From: Sphingopyxis sp. OPL5 | Lineage (GTDB): Bacteria > Pseudomonadota > Alphaproteobacteria > Sphingomonadales > Sphingomonadaceae | Reading direction: 5' to 3' | DNA length: 64,000 nucleotides | NCBI RefSeq assembly: GCF_003797775.2 | Contig: NZ_CP060725.1 | Location: forward strand, 1,792,001 to 1,856,000 | Shown here: positions 16,013 to 24,706 of the stretch, piece by piece | Layout of the letters: each line of letters opens with the position of its first letter | Numbering within the stretch: position 1 is the stretch's first letter | Made by a program: the position numbers and the translations under genes | Notes under the pieces: generated by a model | The model's database searches: none | What the model was told of the DNA's origin: nothing | Seen by the model: the letters and a program-made list of their open reading frames with translations, nothing else

Positions 16013-17560
16013 TCATACCTCCGTTTCGTTGACGATCTCGACCCAGTCGCGCGTTTCGCCGGAAGCGAAGCGGGCCATCGCGTCAAAGACCGCGTCGGTG
16101 AAGCCACCGACATTCATGATGTCCTGCCGGTCCTTCGCCTGCGTGGTGCCATAGGGCTGGATGTCGATGCAGATCAGCTTCGCGCCCGGGTTGCGGGCCT
16201 TCAGCTTGTTCCACTCGATCATCGTCGCCGTGGCGCCGCGCCGGGTCGGGTCGATCCAGCTTTCGTTGTCGGACACGATCACCACCGTATCGACCTTCGC
16301 CCGCTCGGCATTCAGCCGGGCAAGCGGGGCCGACACATTGGTGCCGCCGCCGCCGATCGCCGCCAGCCGTGCCGCGTTGACCGCGACCCGCGCCTTGGGA
16401 TCAAGCGCCATGCCGACGACATCGACATCGAACGGCATCACCCGCGCCCGGCGGTTGGTACGCAGCACCGCCGCCGCGACCAGCGCCGCGATGTCGATGC
16501 AGCGGACGACCGAGGTCGCCCCCTTGCGGTATCCGGTCGCCGCCGAACTCATCGAGCCCGAGACGTCCGGACAGACCACGACATGGCCCGCCAGCACCGG
16601 AACCGTCGCGAGCGACAGCTCGAGCGCCTCTTCGAGCGCCGCCTGGACACGCAGCGGAACCGCCTCGCCGACCTGGCCCATCGCGACCATCAGCTGATAC
16701 GGCGCCGGGCGAACCCGGGCGATCGTATCGGCATCGGCCAGCCGCGACGCAACCTTGGCGGTCGCCCCCTTCACGTCGAACGCGCCGTTGCGCGCCAGCG
16801 TGTTGAGGTTCATGCGCAGCGCCTGCCAGCCCATGCGGCCCGCAAGCTCGGCCCACTGACCGGCGGTCAGCGGAAAGGCGGTCAGCCATTCGAACGGCAC
16901 CGGCGGCAACGCCCCTTTGGGGTCGCGCTTCCAGGCTTCGAACGCCGCGATCTCCGCCGGCAGCGCCGCGACATCATAGGGCTTGCCGATCAGCCAGCCG
17001 TAAAAGGCGCGGCGGTCGGCCGAAGCCGGCGCCGGATGGACTATGCGGACGATGTCGGCGAGGCTCGGGTCGTTACCCGTCGCCGCCGCCATCAACTGCG
17101 GCATCGAGGCCTTTTCCAGCCATTCGCGGACGAGCCGCTTCGGTCGCGAACCGAGCGAACGGCGGCCGACCTGGCCCGAACGCATGATCTGCACGAAGTT
17201 GCGCAACATGCGGCCATTGTCGATGACGCGGCCGAACACCGGGACCGCAAGGTCGGGATCGGCGACCGTCAGGTAAGCGGCGAGCAGCGCCGGCATATCC
17301 TTCATCGCGCCCGACTTGCGGGCATAGACCGCGGCCTTGGCGACGAAATCGGGCGACACCGCGCGCGCCGCCGACAGGACGTCGGCGAGCTGCGCGTCGG
17401 CGCCCGAATAGAAACCGTCCGACAGCGTGCCCGTTGCGGCAAGCTGCGCGAGCTTGGCCTCGGGGCCATAGGCATAGGCGGCCCCGCCGGCCTCGTTCAC
17501 CGCGTCGGTGCGCGGCAGGAAGCGGGAGAATGCCGCCGAAAAGAGGGTCTTGTTGGCCAT
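16013..17560 (-). CDS. rsr: Ro60-like TROVE-domain protein Rsr
   Basis: A 515-residue ring-type RNA-binding protein. The N-terminal two thirds form the TROVE HEAT-like repeat region. The C-terminal third is a von Willebrand A domain with an intact MIDAS motif DVSGS (in VVCPDVSGSMSS). Bacterial Ro proteins bind Y RNAs and, in Deinococcus, tether them to PNPase for structured-RNA decay. The start ATG at 17560 has AAGGAG 9 nt upstream and follows a ~95-nt leader from the sigma-54 promoter. The gene is directly followed by six Y-RNA-like units, the expected partners. First gene of the RNA-repair operon. Confidence 0.93.
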   Translation of the reverse strand: MANKTLFSAAFSRFLPRTDAVNEAGGAAYAYGPEAKLAQLAATGTLSDGFYSGADAQLADVLSAARAVSPDFVAKAAVYARKSGAMKDMPALLAAYLTVADPDLAVPVFGRVIDNGRMLRNFVQIMRSGQVGRRSLGSRPKRLVREWLEKASMPQLMAAATGNDPSLADIVRIVHPAPASADRRAFYGWLIGKPYDVAALPAEIAAFEAWKRDPKGALPPVPFEWLTAFPLTAGQWAELAGRMGWQALRMNLNTLARNGAFDVKGATAKVASRLADADTIARVRPAPYQLMVAMGQVGEAVPLRVQAALEEALELSLATVPVLAGHVVVCPDVSGSMSSAATGYRKGATSVVRCIDIAALVAAAVLRTNRRARVMPFDVDVVGMALDPKARVAVNAARLAAIGGGGTNVSAPLARLNAERAKVDTVVIVSDNESWIDPTRRGATATMIEWNKLKARNPGAKLICIDIQPYGTTQAKDRQDIMNVGGFTDAVFDAMARFASGETRDWVEIVNETEV

Positions 17561-17665
17561 CGTCCAACTCCTTCGAAATCTTGTCGGAGCCTGGGGGCGG
17601 CCGGCCCATTCCGGCCGCCCCTTGCTCCGCTGCTGCCGGGGACGTGAACCCGACGCCAACAGAAT

Positions 17666-17681
17666 TGCAGGAGGCGTGCCA
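17666..17681 (-). promoter_or_regulatory. Sigma-54 promoter of the RNA-repair operon
   Basis: The minus strand reads TGGCACG-CCTC-CTGCA, a near-perfect match to the -24/-12 consensus TGGCACGN4TTGC, with GG and GC 12 nt apart. Transcription would start near 17655, giving a ~95-nt leader before rsr. The AT-rich stretch 17690-17820 between this promoter and rtcR is where RtcR enhancer sites should lie; I cannot delimit them. Confidence 0.9.
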
Positions 17682-17823
17682 AATGCGCGGCAGACGAGAA
17701 ATATTCTCTCAAATATATGATTTTAAGCAATAATAAAAATTGGCGCTGCAAAGGCCAACATAGTGCACAATCGCAAATTCGATGATCTTGTATCGCCTCT
17801 TATAAATTTGTATAAATCCATCC

Positions 17824-19419
17824 ATGAAGCCCGTCACCGTCATCGGATTCCTCGGCTCGACCCTCGACGCCGCCAAGTTCGGCCCCTCGCGCTGGAACAA
17901 GTGGCGCCCGACGGTCAGCATCTGCATGCAGGAGGATCTGCGCGTCGACCGCTTCATCCTGCTCCACGGCAGCTACCACCGCCGCCTCGCCGAGTTCGTC
18001 ATGGACGACATCCGCGACGTCTCGCCCGAAACCGAAGTCGTGCCGCACCTGCTCGACTTCGACGACGCCTGGGATTTCGAGGAGGTCTATGGCAAGCTGC
18101 TCGACTTCGCGCGCGACTTTCCCTTCGATCCCGACACGCACGACTATCTGGTCCACATCACCACCGGCACGCATGTCGCGCAGATCTGCCTCTTCCTGCT
18201 CAGCGAGGCACGCTACCTGCCCGGCCGCCTGCTCCAGACCCAGCCGCAGCGCGGCGCGCCGCAGCCGGTCGGGACATGGAACGCCATCGACCTCGACCTG
18301 TCGCGTTATGATTCGATCGCGACGCGCTTCGCCGAGGCGAGCGCCGAGAGCACGAGTTTCCTGAAAAGCGGCATAGAAACGCGCAACCCCGCCTTCAACC
18401 GGATGATCGAGGAGATCGAACAGGTCGCGGTGCGCAGCCACGCGCCGATCCTCCTGATGGGGCCGACCGGCGCGGGCAAGAGCCAGCTCGCGCGCAAGAT
18501 CTACGAACTCAAGAAGCTGCGCCATCAGGTCAGCGGGCCGTTCGTCGAGGTCAATTGCGCGACGCTCAAGGGCGACAGCGCGATGTCGGCGCTGTTCGGC
18601 CACCGCAAGGGCGCCTTCACCGGCGCCGCGCAGGATCGCCCCGGCCTGCTCAGGAGCGCCGACGAGGGGCTGCTCTTCCTCGACGAGATCGGCGAACTCG
18701 GCCTCGACGAACAGGCGATGATCCTGCGCGCGATCGAGGAAGGGCGCTTCCTCCCCGTCGGCGCCGACAGCGAGGCGAAAAGCGACTTCCAGCTGATCGC
18801 GGGCACCAACCGCGACCTCGTCGGCGAGGTCGCAGCGGGCCGCTTTCGCGACGACCTGTTCGCGCGCCTCAACCTCTGGACCTTCGCGCTGCCCGGCCTC
18901 GCCGACCGGCGCGAGGATATCGCCCCCAATCTCGACTATGAACTCGAACGCTTTGCGCAGCGCGAGGGCTCGCGCGTCACCTTCAACAAGGAGGCGCGCG
19001 ATCGCTATCTCGCCTTCGCCGAGAGCGCGGCGGCGAAATGGCAGGGCAATTTCCGCGACCTCGCCGCCAGCGTCACCCGCATGGCGACGCTCAGCGATAC
19101 CGGACGGATCGACCGCGACGCGGTGGGGTTCGAAATCGCGCGGCTCGGCGCGACCTGGAGCGCCGAAACGCCGCCGGGCGACAGTCTCGCCCGGATCCTG
19201 ACCCGCGAAGAGCTCGCCGCGATCGATCCGTTCGACCGCGTCCAGCTCGCCTTCGTCGTCGAAGCGTGCCGCGGCGCCCGATCGCTGTCCGACGCCGGAC
19301 GCACCTTGTTCGCGGTCTCGCGGGAACAGCGGACCAGCACCAACGACGCCGACCGGCTGCGCAAATATCTGGCGCGCTTCGATCTGGACTGGGCGGCGGT
19401 TCGGTCGCCCGCCGCGTAA
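17824..19419 (+). CDS. rtcR: Sigma-54-dependent activator RtcR (CARF + AAA+)
   Basis: A 531-residue regulator. Residues ~1-180 form the CARF-like sensor (HITTGTHVAQICLFLLSEAR is typical of the family). The AAA+ domain has Walker A GPTGAGKS, the sigma-54 contact loop GAFTGA and Walker B LLFLDEIGEL. A helix-turn-helix ends the protein (SDAGRTLFAVSREQRTS). In Salmonella, RtcR senses tRNA fragments with cyclic-phosphate ends and switches on rsr-yrl-rtcBA (established knowledge). It is divergent from the operon whose sigma-54 promoter it must drive. The ribosome site is weak, consistent with low expression. Confidence 0.96.
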   Translation: MKPVTVIGFLGSTLDAAKFGPSRWNKWRPTVSICMQEDLRVDRFILLHGSYHRRLAEFVMDDIRDVSPETEVVPHLLDFDDAWDFEEVYGKLLDFARDFPFDPDTHDYLVHITTGTHVAQICLFLLSEARYLPGRLLQTQPQRGAPQPVGTWNAIDLDLSRYDSIATRFAEASAESTSFLKSGIETRNPAFNRMIEEIEQVAVRSHAPILLMGPTGAGKSQLARKIYELKKLRHQVSGPFVEVNCATLKGDSAMSALFGHRKGAFTGAAQDRPGLLRSADEGLLFLDEIGELGLDEQAMILRAIEEGRFLPVGADSEAKSDFQLIAGTNRDLVGEVAAGRFRDDLFARLNLWTFALPGLADRREDIAPNLDYELERFAQREGSRVTFNKEARDRYLAFAESAAAKWQGNFRDLAASVTRMATLSDTGRIDRDAVGFEIARLGATWSAETPPGDSLARILTREELAAIDPFDRVQLAFVVEACRGARSLSDAGRTLFAVSREQRTSTNDADRLRKYLARFDLDWAAVRSPAA

Positions 19420-19533
19420 TGAGGCCGGGGACGCCGCATGAGCCGGCAAAGGAAGATGGTCTCAAACAGCTTGCACAATGCGATGGGACTCCTACATTCA
19501 TCCTATCGTCAACAAGCGAAAGGAGGTGGTCGA

Positions 19534-19605
19534 ATGTCTCATTGTCACACGCCGCATGCGGCAGAATTGAGCACGACCTTCCCCGCGGGGGTCCAGCTCG
19601 GCTAA
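19534..19605 (+). CDS. 23-residue ORF with strong ribosome site
   Basis: ATG preceded by GAAAGGAGGTGGTCGA, the strongest Shine-Dalgarno in this part of the window. It encodes MSHCHTPHAAELSTTFPAGV plus QLG and stops. The His/Cys-rich start (SHCHTPH) could bind a metal. A possible promoter is TTGCAC (19471) with TACATT 16 nt later, and a textbook terminator at 19632-19668 ends the transcript, so this is a free-standing small transcriptional unit, not a leader for rsgA. It may be a microprotein or a dual-function small RNA. I do not recognise it. Confidence 0.55.
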   Translation: MSHCHTPHAAELSTTFPAGVQLG

Positions 19606-19631
19606 GCTGTCCGCGACAGGCAAGACAATGG

Positions 19632-19668
19632 AAGGGCTGCTCCGGACGGAGCAGCCCTTTGTTGTTGG
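19632..19668 (+). terminator. Rho-independent terminator
   Basis: A perfect 12-bp stem (AAGGGCTGCTCC / GGAGCAGCCCTT) with a GGAC loop, followed by TGTTGTTG. It ends the short transcript carrying the 23-codon ORF. Confidence 0.85.
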
Positions 19669-19761
19669 GGCGACTCGTCGAACGCGATAGGCGCGGCTTT
19701 GCGACGATGCGCCCGGGACCCGCACCCGGTCGACCAACAGGAAGGATATGGCCTCAGCCGC

Positions 19762-20772
19762 ATGACACCGCCCGATGACACCCCGCCCGAAAAGACGCTG
19801 GAAGCGCTCGGCTGGAGGCCCTGGTTCGCCGAGCAGGTCACGCCCGAGGAGGCCGGGCTTTGCCTTCCGGTGCGGGTCATGGCCGTCCACCGCGGCAAGA
19901 TCGCCGTCGCGGGCGCGGGGTTCCGGTGCTTTGTCTCGCCCTATATTCCCGGCGCCGGCCCAATGGACGATCATCCGACGGTCGGCGACTGGCTGCTCGT
20001 CGATCGCGCCACGATGCTTCCGGTGCGTGTCCTTGGCCGACAGAATCTGTTCAAGCGCCGCGCGCCCGGCGACCCGCGCAAGGAGCAGATGATCGCCGCC
20101 AATGTCGACACGCTGTTCATCACCGCCTCGTGCAACCAGGATTTCAGCGTCGCCCGGCTCGAACGCTATCTCGTGCTGGCGCGCGAGGTCGGCGTCGCCC
20201 CGGTGGTGGTGCTCACCAAGACCGACCTGACCGACACCCCGGAGACCTTCGCGGCGGCGGCGCGCGCGATCGAACCGGGATTGCGCGTCGAAACCGTCGA
20301 TGGCCGCAACCCGGCCAGCGTCGCCAGGCTTGCATCCTGGTGCGGCAAGGGCGAAACCGTCGCGCTGCTCGGGTCCTCGGGCGTCGGAAAATCGACGCTC
20401 GTCAACACGTTGCGGGGGTCCGACAGCATCGCCACCCAGGCGATCCGCGCCGCCGACGGTACCGGGCGCCACACGACCACGGTGCGCGAAATGCACCGGC
20501 TCGACCAGGGCGGCTGGCTGCTCGACACCCCCGGCATGCGCGAACTGCAACTGGCCGACGCGGCCGCCGGGATATCGGAAGTGTTCGACGACTTCATCCT
20601 CGCCGCACAGGATTGCCGCTTCTCGAACTGCGCCCATGGCGTCGAACCCGGCTGTGCCGTCCGGGCCGCGATTGCCGAGGGCACGCTGAGCGCCGAGCGT
20701 TTCGAGCGCTGGCGCAAGCTGGCGAACGAGGAGCGCGACAATGCCGCGCATCCCGCAAAGCCGCGCCGATAG
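19762..20772 (+). CDS. rsgA: Ribosome small subunit-dependent GTPase RsgA
   Basis: A 336-residue circularly permuted GTPase acting in late 30S maturation. The motif order is diagnostic: OB-fold N-terminus, NVDTLFIT, then G4 (TKTD), G1 P-loop (GSSGVGKS), G2 (GRHTTT), G3 (DTPGM), and a C-terminal zinc finger CRFSNCAHGVEPGC. The start at 19762 is the ATG just before the OB-fold region; AGGAAGGA lies ~13 nt upstream, a long spacing, so the start is the least certain point. Confidence 0.95.
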   Translation: MTPPDDTPPEKTLEALGWRPWFAEQVTPEEAGLCLPVRVMAVHRGKIAVAGAGFRCFVSPYIPGAGPMDDHPTVGDWLLVDRATMLPVRVLGRQNLFKRRAPGDPRKEQMIAANVDTLFITASCNQDFSVARLERYLVLAREVGVAPVVVLTKTDLTDTPETFAAAARAIEPGLRVETVDGRNPASVARLASWCGKGETVALLGSSGVGKSTLVNTLRGSDSIATQAIRAADGTGRHTTTVREMHRLDQGGWLLDTPGMRELQLADAAAGISEVFDDFILAAQDCRFSNCAHGVEPGCAVRAAIAEGTLSAERFERWRKLANEERDNAAHPAKPRR

Positions 20773-20842
20773 CGGGCTTCGGTCGGCGCTTCCTCTCGCG
20801 AACCGCTAACCCTTCAATCCCGAAATCTGCAGCACAGCCGGC

Positions 20843-21520
20843 CTAGCCCTGCTCGAGCGAACCGATCTGCCCATCGAGCGCCGCGATCACCAGCGCGGTG
20901 TAGTCGGCCTTTCCCGCCGTGCGGGCGATGACGGGCAGTCCCGACAGGAAACCCGTCAAGCTCGATATCATCAGCACCGCTCGCACCTGCGCCTCGGTTT
21001 CGGTCAGCCGTCCGCCCGTCGCCCGCACGATCAGGTCGGTGGCGAGCTCGATGCCCGGGCGCCACAGTTCGGCATAGAGAATCTCGAAGGCGGGGCCCGG
21101 ACTCGCAATCTCGCGCTGGACGAACAGCGACGGGTTCTGCGCGCCCGGCGTCGAAAGGAGGAAGCGGGCCAGCGCCGCGAACAGCCGCTTGAGCAGGGTG
21201 CGCGCCGCATCGGGGGGCAGCGCTTCCTGCAACGCGGCATAGGATGTCAGCGCCACCGCGCCCATGCCTTCGCGATAGCGCGCGACGATCGCGTGGGCGC
21301 AGGCGAGATAGAGGCCGCGCTTGTTCCCGAAATAATAGGTCAGCGCCGGCAGGTTGACGCCGGCTTCCTTGGCGATCTGCCGCGTCGTGACGCTGGCGAA
21401 GCCGCTGTTTCCAAACGCGGCGAGCGCCACGGCGAGGATGCGCGTCCGCGTCTCCTCGCCCTTGCGATAGCCGTCGGAGGCGGTGCGGAGCGGTGCGACC
21501 GGGGTTGCGGGGCGGGTCAT
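20843..21520 (-). CDS. TetR-family regulator (CecR-like)
   Basis: A 225-residue regulator. The N-terminal TetR helix-turn-helix is RILAVALAAFGNSGFASVTT followed by RQIAKEAGVNLPALTYYFGNK. The C-terminal part (FVQREIASPGPAFEILYAEL) fits the CecR/DUF1956 ligand domain. It is divergent from the MpaB-type oxygenase gene, with a small palindrome between, so it most likely represses that gene and possibly itself. Ligand unknown. Confidence 0.88.
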   Translation of the reverse strand: MTRPATPVAPLRTASDGYRKGEETRTRILAVALAAFGNSGFASVTTRQIAKEAGVNLPALTYYFGNKRGLYLACAHAIVARYREGMGAVALTSYAALQEALPPDAARTLLKRLFAALARFLLSTPGAQNPSLFVQREIASPGPAFEILYAELWRPGIELATDLIVRATGGRLTETEAQVRAVLMISSLTGFLSGLPVIARTAGKADYTALVIAALDGQIGSLEQG

Positions 21521-21550
21521 GGGCGGGTCTCATCCGTTTCGCTTGAATTT

Positions 21551-21564
21551 ATATCATTTGATAT
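21551..21564. promoter_or_regulatory. Candidate TetR operator
   Basis: Palindrome ATATCA-TT-TGATAT in the 85-bp gap between the divergent TetR gene and the oxygenase gene. Its position over the likely promoters fits an operator; no second copy was seen. Confidence 0.45.
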
Positions 21565-21605
21565 ATATGATCCTCGCCATCTCGTCGAGAGGGAGACGGA
21601 CATTG

Positions 21606-22949
21606 ATGACACGCGCGGCGCTCGACACTCTGTGGGCCAGGGTCGAATCCCAGCGGGACCATGTGCCCGCGATGTATGGGAAGGTCGATTTCCGCGCCGT
21701 TCCCGAACGTTTCACCGCGACGCCGGGCGACCCGACCGCGCTCTCGGGGAAATATGATCGCGACCGCGATGCACTGCTCGCCGATCCCGACCGGATCGAG
21801 TTCATCCGCGCCTATACGATGATAGGCGATGCGACCGCCGACGCCTATGCCGCGCTGATGCGCGAACATGGCTTTCGCGCGCTCGTCGACATGCTCACCC
21901 GCGCCTGCGACGAGGGTATCGAGCATGTGCCCGATGCGCCGCCCGAACTGGTCGCCTTCATCCGCGACATGGAGCGGGTTCCCGACTGGCTCGACATGAA
22001 GCTGGTCGAGGAGGGGGCGCGGATCGACCGTAATTCGGCCGCCAATTTCGGCCCGTTCATCATTCGCGGCGCCTTCATCGCGACCTTTATGAACAAATAT
22101 GCCGCCTTGCCGATGGCGATCACCGGCACGCTGTCGCAACAGACGGCGGCGCGGCGCGTCAAGGATACGGCCACCTTTTTCACCACCTCGCTGTTGCCGG
22201 GCGCGCTGGAACGCTTTGGCCCCGGCTTCAAGGCGGCGGCGATGGTGCGGCTGATGCATTCGATGGTGCGCGCCAATGTCCTGCGGCGCCCGAAGGACTG
22301 GGACATGGAGGTCTATGGCATTCCGATCCCGCAGGTCGACCAGATGCCGGCGGGCCTGATCTCGGTCTTCCTGCTGTCGTACAAGATGATCGAGGAGGGG
22401 CGTCACGAATTCACCCCGGCCGAGCGGGCAACGGTCGAACTGGCACGCTATCGCTGCTTCCTGCTCGGCCTGCCCGAAGAACTGCTCGCCGACACGCCGC
22501 AGGGGATCGTCGACCTGATGAACGCGCGGAGCGGTACGCTGCGCAGCGGCTATGACGACAAGACATGCGGCGAACTGCTGCGCGCGACGATGGCGGCGGA
22601 CCTGCGCCCCGACGATTCGCTTGGCGCCCGAATCCACGAAACCTTCGAACGCGCCTTTGCCAAGCTGTTCTTCGTCAAGAGCTTCATGGGCGGCGACAAG
22701 GCGAAGGCGGCCTCGATCGGCGTCGATCTCACCGCCGGGGATGTCGCGCTGGCGGCGGTCGCGGGGCTGTTCATCTATGCACGGGTCCGGCTTTACGCGC
22801 TCGCGGCGCATATTCCGGGGCTGCGCGGGGTGGCCGACCGGCGACTGATCGCGAAGCTGAAGACGCAGCTCGCCAGCTATGGCCATGCCGATTTCACCAC
22901 CGACGCGGCGCAATATCGCCCGTCGGCGACGCCGGTCCCCGCCGAATGA
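21606..22949 (+). CDS. MpaB/DUF2236-family oxygenase
   Basis: A 447-residue protein of the ER/latex-clearing-like DUF2236 family, thought to be haem b oxygenases. The conserved core is FKAAAMVRLMHSMVRANVLR, whose Arg and His are the haem-site residues of the family, followed by GIPIPQVDQMPAGLISVFLL. The start at 21606 has GGGAG upstream; an in-frame extension to 21483 overlaps the TetR gene and is unlikely. Probably controlled by the divergent TetR. Natural substrate unknown. The left edge of the window holds the tail of a second family member. Confidence 0.8.
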   Translation: MTRAALDTLWARVESQRDHVPAMYGKVDFRAVPERFTATPGDPTALSGKYDRDRDALLADPDRIEFIRAYTMIGDATADAYAALMREHGFRALVDMLTRACDEGIEHVPDAPPELVAFIRDMERVPDWLDMKLVEEGARIDRNSAANFGPFIIRGAFIATFMNKYAALPMAITGTLSQQTAARRVKDTATFFTTSLLPGALERFGPGFKAAAMVRLMHSMVRANVLRRPKDWDMEVYGIPIPQVDQMPAGLISVFLLSYKMIEEGRHEFTPAERATVELARYRCFLLGLPEELLADTPQGIVDLMNARSGTLRSGYDDKTCGELLRATMAADLRPDDSLGARIHETFERAFAKLFFVKSFMGGDKAKAASIGVDLTAGDVALAAVAGLFIYARVRLYALAAHIPGLRGVADRRLIAKLKTQLASYGHADFTTDAAQYRPSATPVPAE

Positions 22950-22951
22950 TT

Positions 22952-22976
22952 GGGGGCGCCCGGTCGAGGCGCCCCC
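22952..22976. terminator. Bidirectional terminator-like hairpin
   Basis: A perfect 9-bp stem GGGGGCGCC/GGCGCCCCC with a 7-nt loop, in the 31-bp gap between the convergent oxygenase and COQ4-like genes. It is short of T residues but well placed to end both transcripts. Confidence 0.6.
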
Positions 22977-22980
22977 CTAT

Positions 22981-23931
22981 TCACACTGCCGGGATGAAGG
23001 CGTCCATCGTCCGCACCGCGTCGCTGTCGAGCGGGCGGATGCCGAGGTCGGCGCGAACGCGCTCGATCGGATCGGCGATGCGCTGGTGCCAGGGAACCGC
23101 GATCAGTTCTTTCGTCGCGCGGCCGTGGCGCCAGCCGTCGAAGGTCACCGTCAGCAGCATGTCGATCAGCGCCGGCATGTCGACCGCCGCCTTGGTCGCC
23201 ACCGTGGCGAGGAAGCGCGTCGAATAATTCTGGCCGAACTGTGCCATCTGAAAGCCCGAGATCGCGACCTCACCCGCCGGGGTGAAACCATAGCCGCCGA
23301 CCAGATGCCAGACGTCGTGGAGTTGCAGGATGCGACGGTTGGTGCGGTTCTGCGCCGGATAGTCGCCCGGCAGGACCACGGTGTCGGCATCGATCACTTC
23401 GATATCATAGCCGTTGGCGTTCAGCATCGACAACAAGTCGTGCGCCAAGCTGTCGGTCGCGTGTCGCTCCAGATCGGCGGTGGTGAGGCGCACCTCGGGC
23501 TGGGCGATCAGTTCGTGGACGCTGTCGAATTCGAGCAGCGCCGCCTCGCAGGCATCGATCATCCGCTGATCATAATGATTGCCGAGCGCGACGACCGCGA
23601 GCGTCAGGTCGAGTTCGCCGTCGCCGGGGGATCGCGGCCGGGCGATGATGTCCCAGAAACCGTCCCACAGCGGGCGCGGCAATGCGACGCGCGGCTTGCC
23701 ATCGGTCAGCCAGGGCAGCGCGTCCGATATCCGTTCGGCGCGCGCGGCGGGATCGCTGGTCGCGGCGGTGGCCTCGGCAATGGCATCGAAGATCGGCACC
23801 TGCGCGACCGGATCGACGAACGCCGCCGTCGTCATCAGCGCCGCGAGGCCCAGCGCCGGCTCCTCCGCCAGCGGGGGCCGGGCCGTTTCGACCCATCGTT
23901 CAAAATCGTTGCGCATCGACATGTCGATCAT
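22981..23931 (-). CDS. COQ4-like protein
   Basis: 316 residues. The motif HDVWHLVGGYGFTPAGE is an exact HDxxHx11E metal site as in COQ4, with GFQMAQFGQN following. COQ4 acts in ubiquinone biosynthesis (C1 decarboxylation/hydroxylation). Stand-alone bacterial homologues of this length are usually unassigned, and the ~200-residue N-terminal region is not from COQ4 itself, so I do not claim a role in ubiquinone synthesis. It converges on the oxygenase gene and is divergent from a TetR gene across a small palindrome. Confidence 0.72.
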   Translation of the reverse strand: MIDMSMRNDFERWVETARPPLAEEPALGLAALMTTAAFVDPVAQVPIFDAIAEATAATSDPAARAERISDALPWLTDGKPRVALPRPLWDGFWDIIARPRSPGDGELDLTLAVVALGNHYDQRMIDACEAALLEFDSVHELIAQPEVRLTTADLERHATDSLAHDLLSMLNANGYDIEVIDADTVVLPGDYPAQNRTNRRILQLHDVWHLVGGYGFTPAGEVAISGFQMAQFGQNYSTRFLATVATKAAVDMPALIDMLLTVTFDGWRHGRATKELIAVPWHQRIADPIERVRADLGIRPLDSDAVRTMDAFIPAV

Positions 23932-23964
23932 GGCTGCCAGCCCTCCATTTTCCGTTGATCCGGA

Positions 23965-23979
23965 GTTTATCCTATAAAC
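23965..23979. promoter_or_regulatory. Candidate operator between COQ4-like and TetR genes
   Basis: Inverted repeat GTTTAT-CCT-ATAAAC in the 105-bp divergent gap, where both promoters must lie. It is a plausible site for the TetR protein encoded at 24037. Confidence 0.45.
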
Positions 23980-24036
23980 ATAGAATGATCAACTTATATA
24001 GCTGGCGCTTCGCGCGGCAATGACTATAAGCGGCCC

Positions 24037-24678
24037 ATGGACGAACCATCCAAAGTCAGTTTCCCACGGCGCACCGCGGCGAAGGCCCGGACGCGCCAGC
24101 GCATCGAGGAAGCCGCAAGACGCCTGTTCGTCACGCTCGGTTATGCCGACGCGACGATGGCCGCGATCGCCGAGGCGGCCGATATCCACATCACCACCCT
24201 GTTCACCCATTTCGCCTCGAAGCGCGATCTGGCCGCCGCGATCGCGGTCACCGCGGGCACGCGGTTCGAGGCGGTCGTCGCGACGCAGCGGGCGCAGGGC
24301 GTGCCGGTGTTGACCTTCTGGCGCAACCAGGTGGTAAGGCTCGCGCACGCCTACGAACGCGACGGCGATGGCCAGATCAACCTCGGCCGCGCGCTCGCCG
24401 GCGAACCCGAACTGCTGCCGGTGTGGTACGGGCATCAGCGGCTCCAGATCGACCTGATGACCGACTATATCGCCGACGAACTCGGCATCGACCCCGGGCA
24501 GGATCGCCGCGCGCAAATGGCGGCCGCGATGCTTGTCGCGGGCGGCAGGATGGCGTTCGACGCCTGGATCGAAAGCGGCCGCGCCGGCGATCTGGTCGCC
24601 GAGAATGAACGGCTGCTCGATGCGGCCGAAGCCTTGCTCGCCGGCGGGCTGCCACTGACCCGGCGCGACGGCATCTGA
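24037..24678 (+). CDS. TetR-family regulator
   Basis: 213 residues with an N-terminal TetR helix-turn-helix (RIEEAARRLFVTLGYADATM followed by AAIAEAADIHITTLFTHFASK). The C-terminal ligand domain does not match a class I can name. It is divergent from the COQ4-like gene and converges on the GPH symporter, so the COQ4-like gene is the more likely target. Confidence 0.87.
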   Translation: MDEPSKVSFPRRTAAKARTRQRIEEAARRLFVTLGYADATMAAIAEAADIHITTLFTHFASKRDLAAAIAVTAGTRFEAVVATQRAQGVPVLTFWRNQVVRLAHAYERDGDGQINLGRALAGEPELLPVWYGHQRLQIDLMTDYIADELGIDPGQDRRAQMAAAMLVAGGRMAFDAWIESGRAGDLVAENERLLDAAEALLAGGLPLTRRDGI

Positions 24679-24706
24679 CGCGACTGTCCGACGACGAACC
24701 ACGCGG

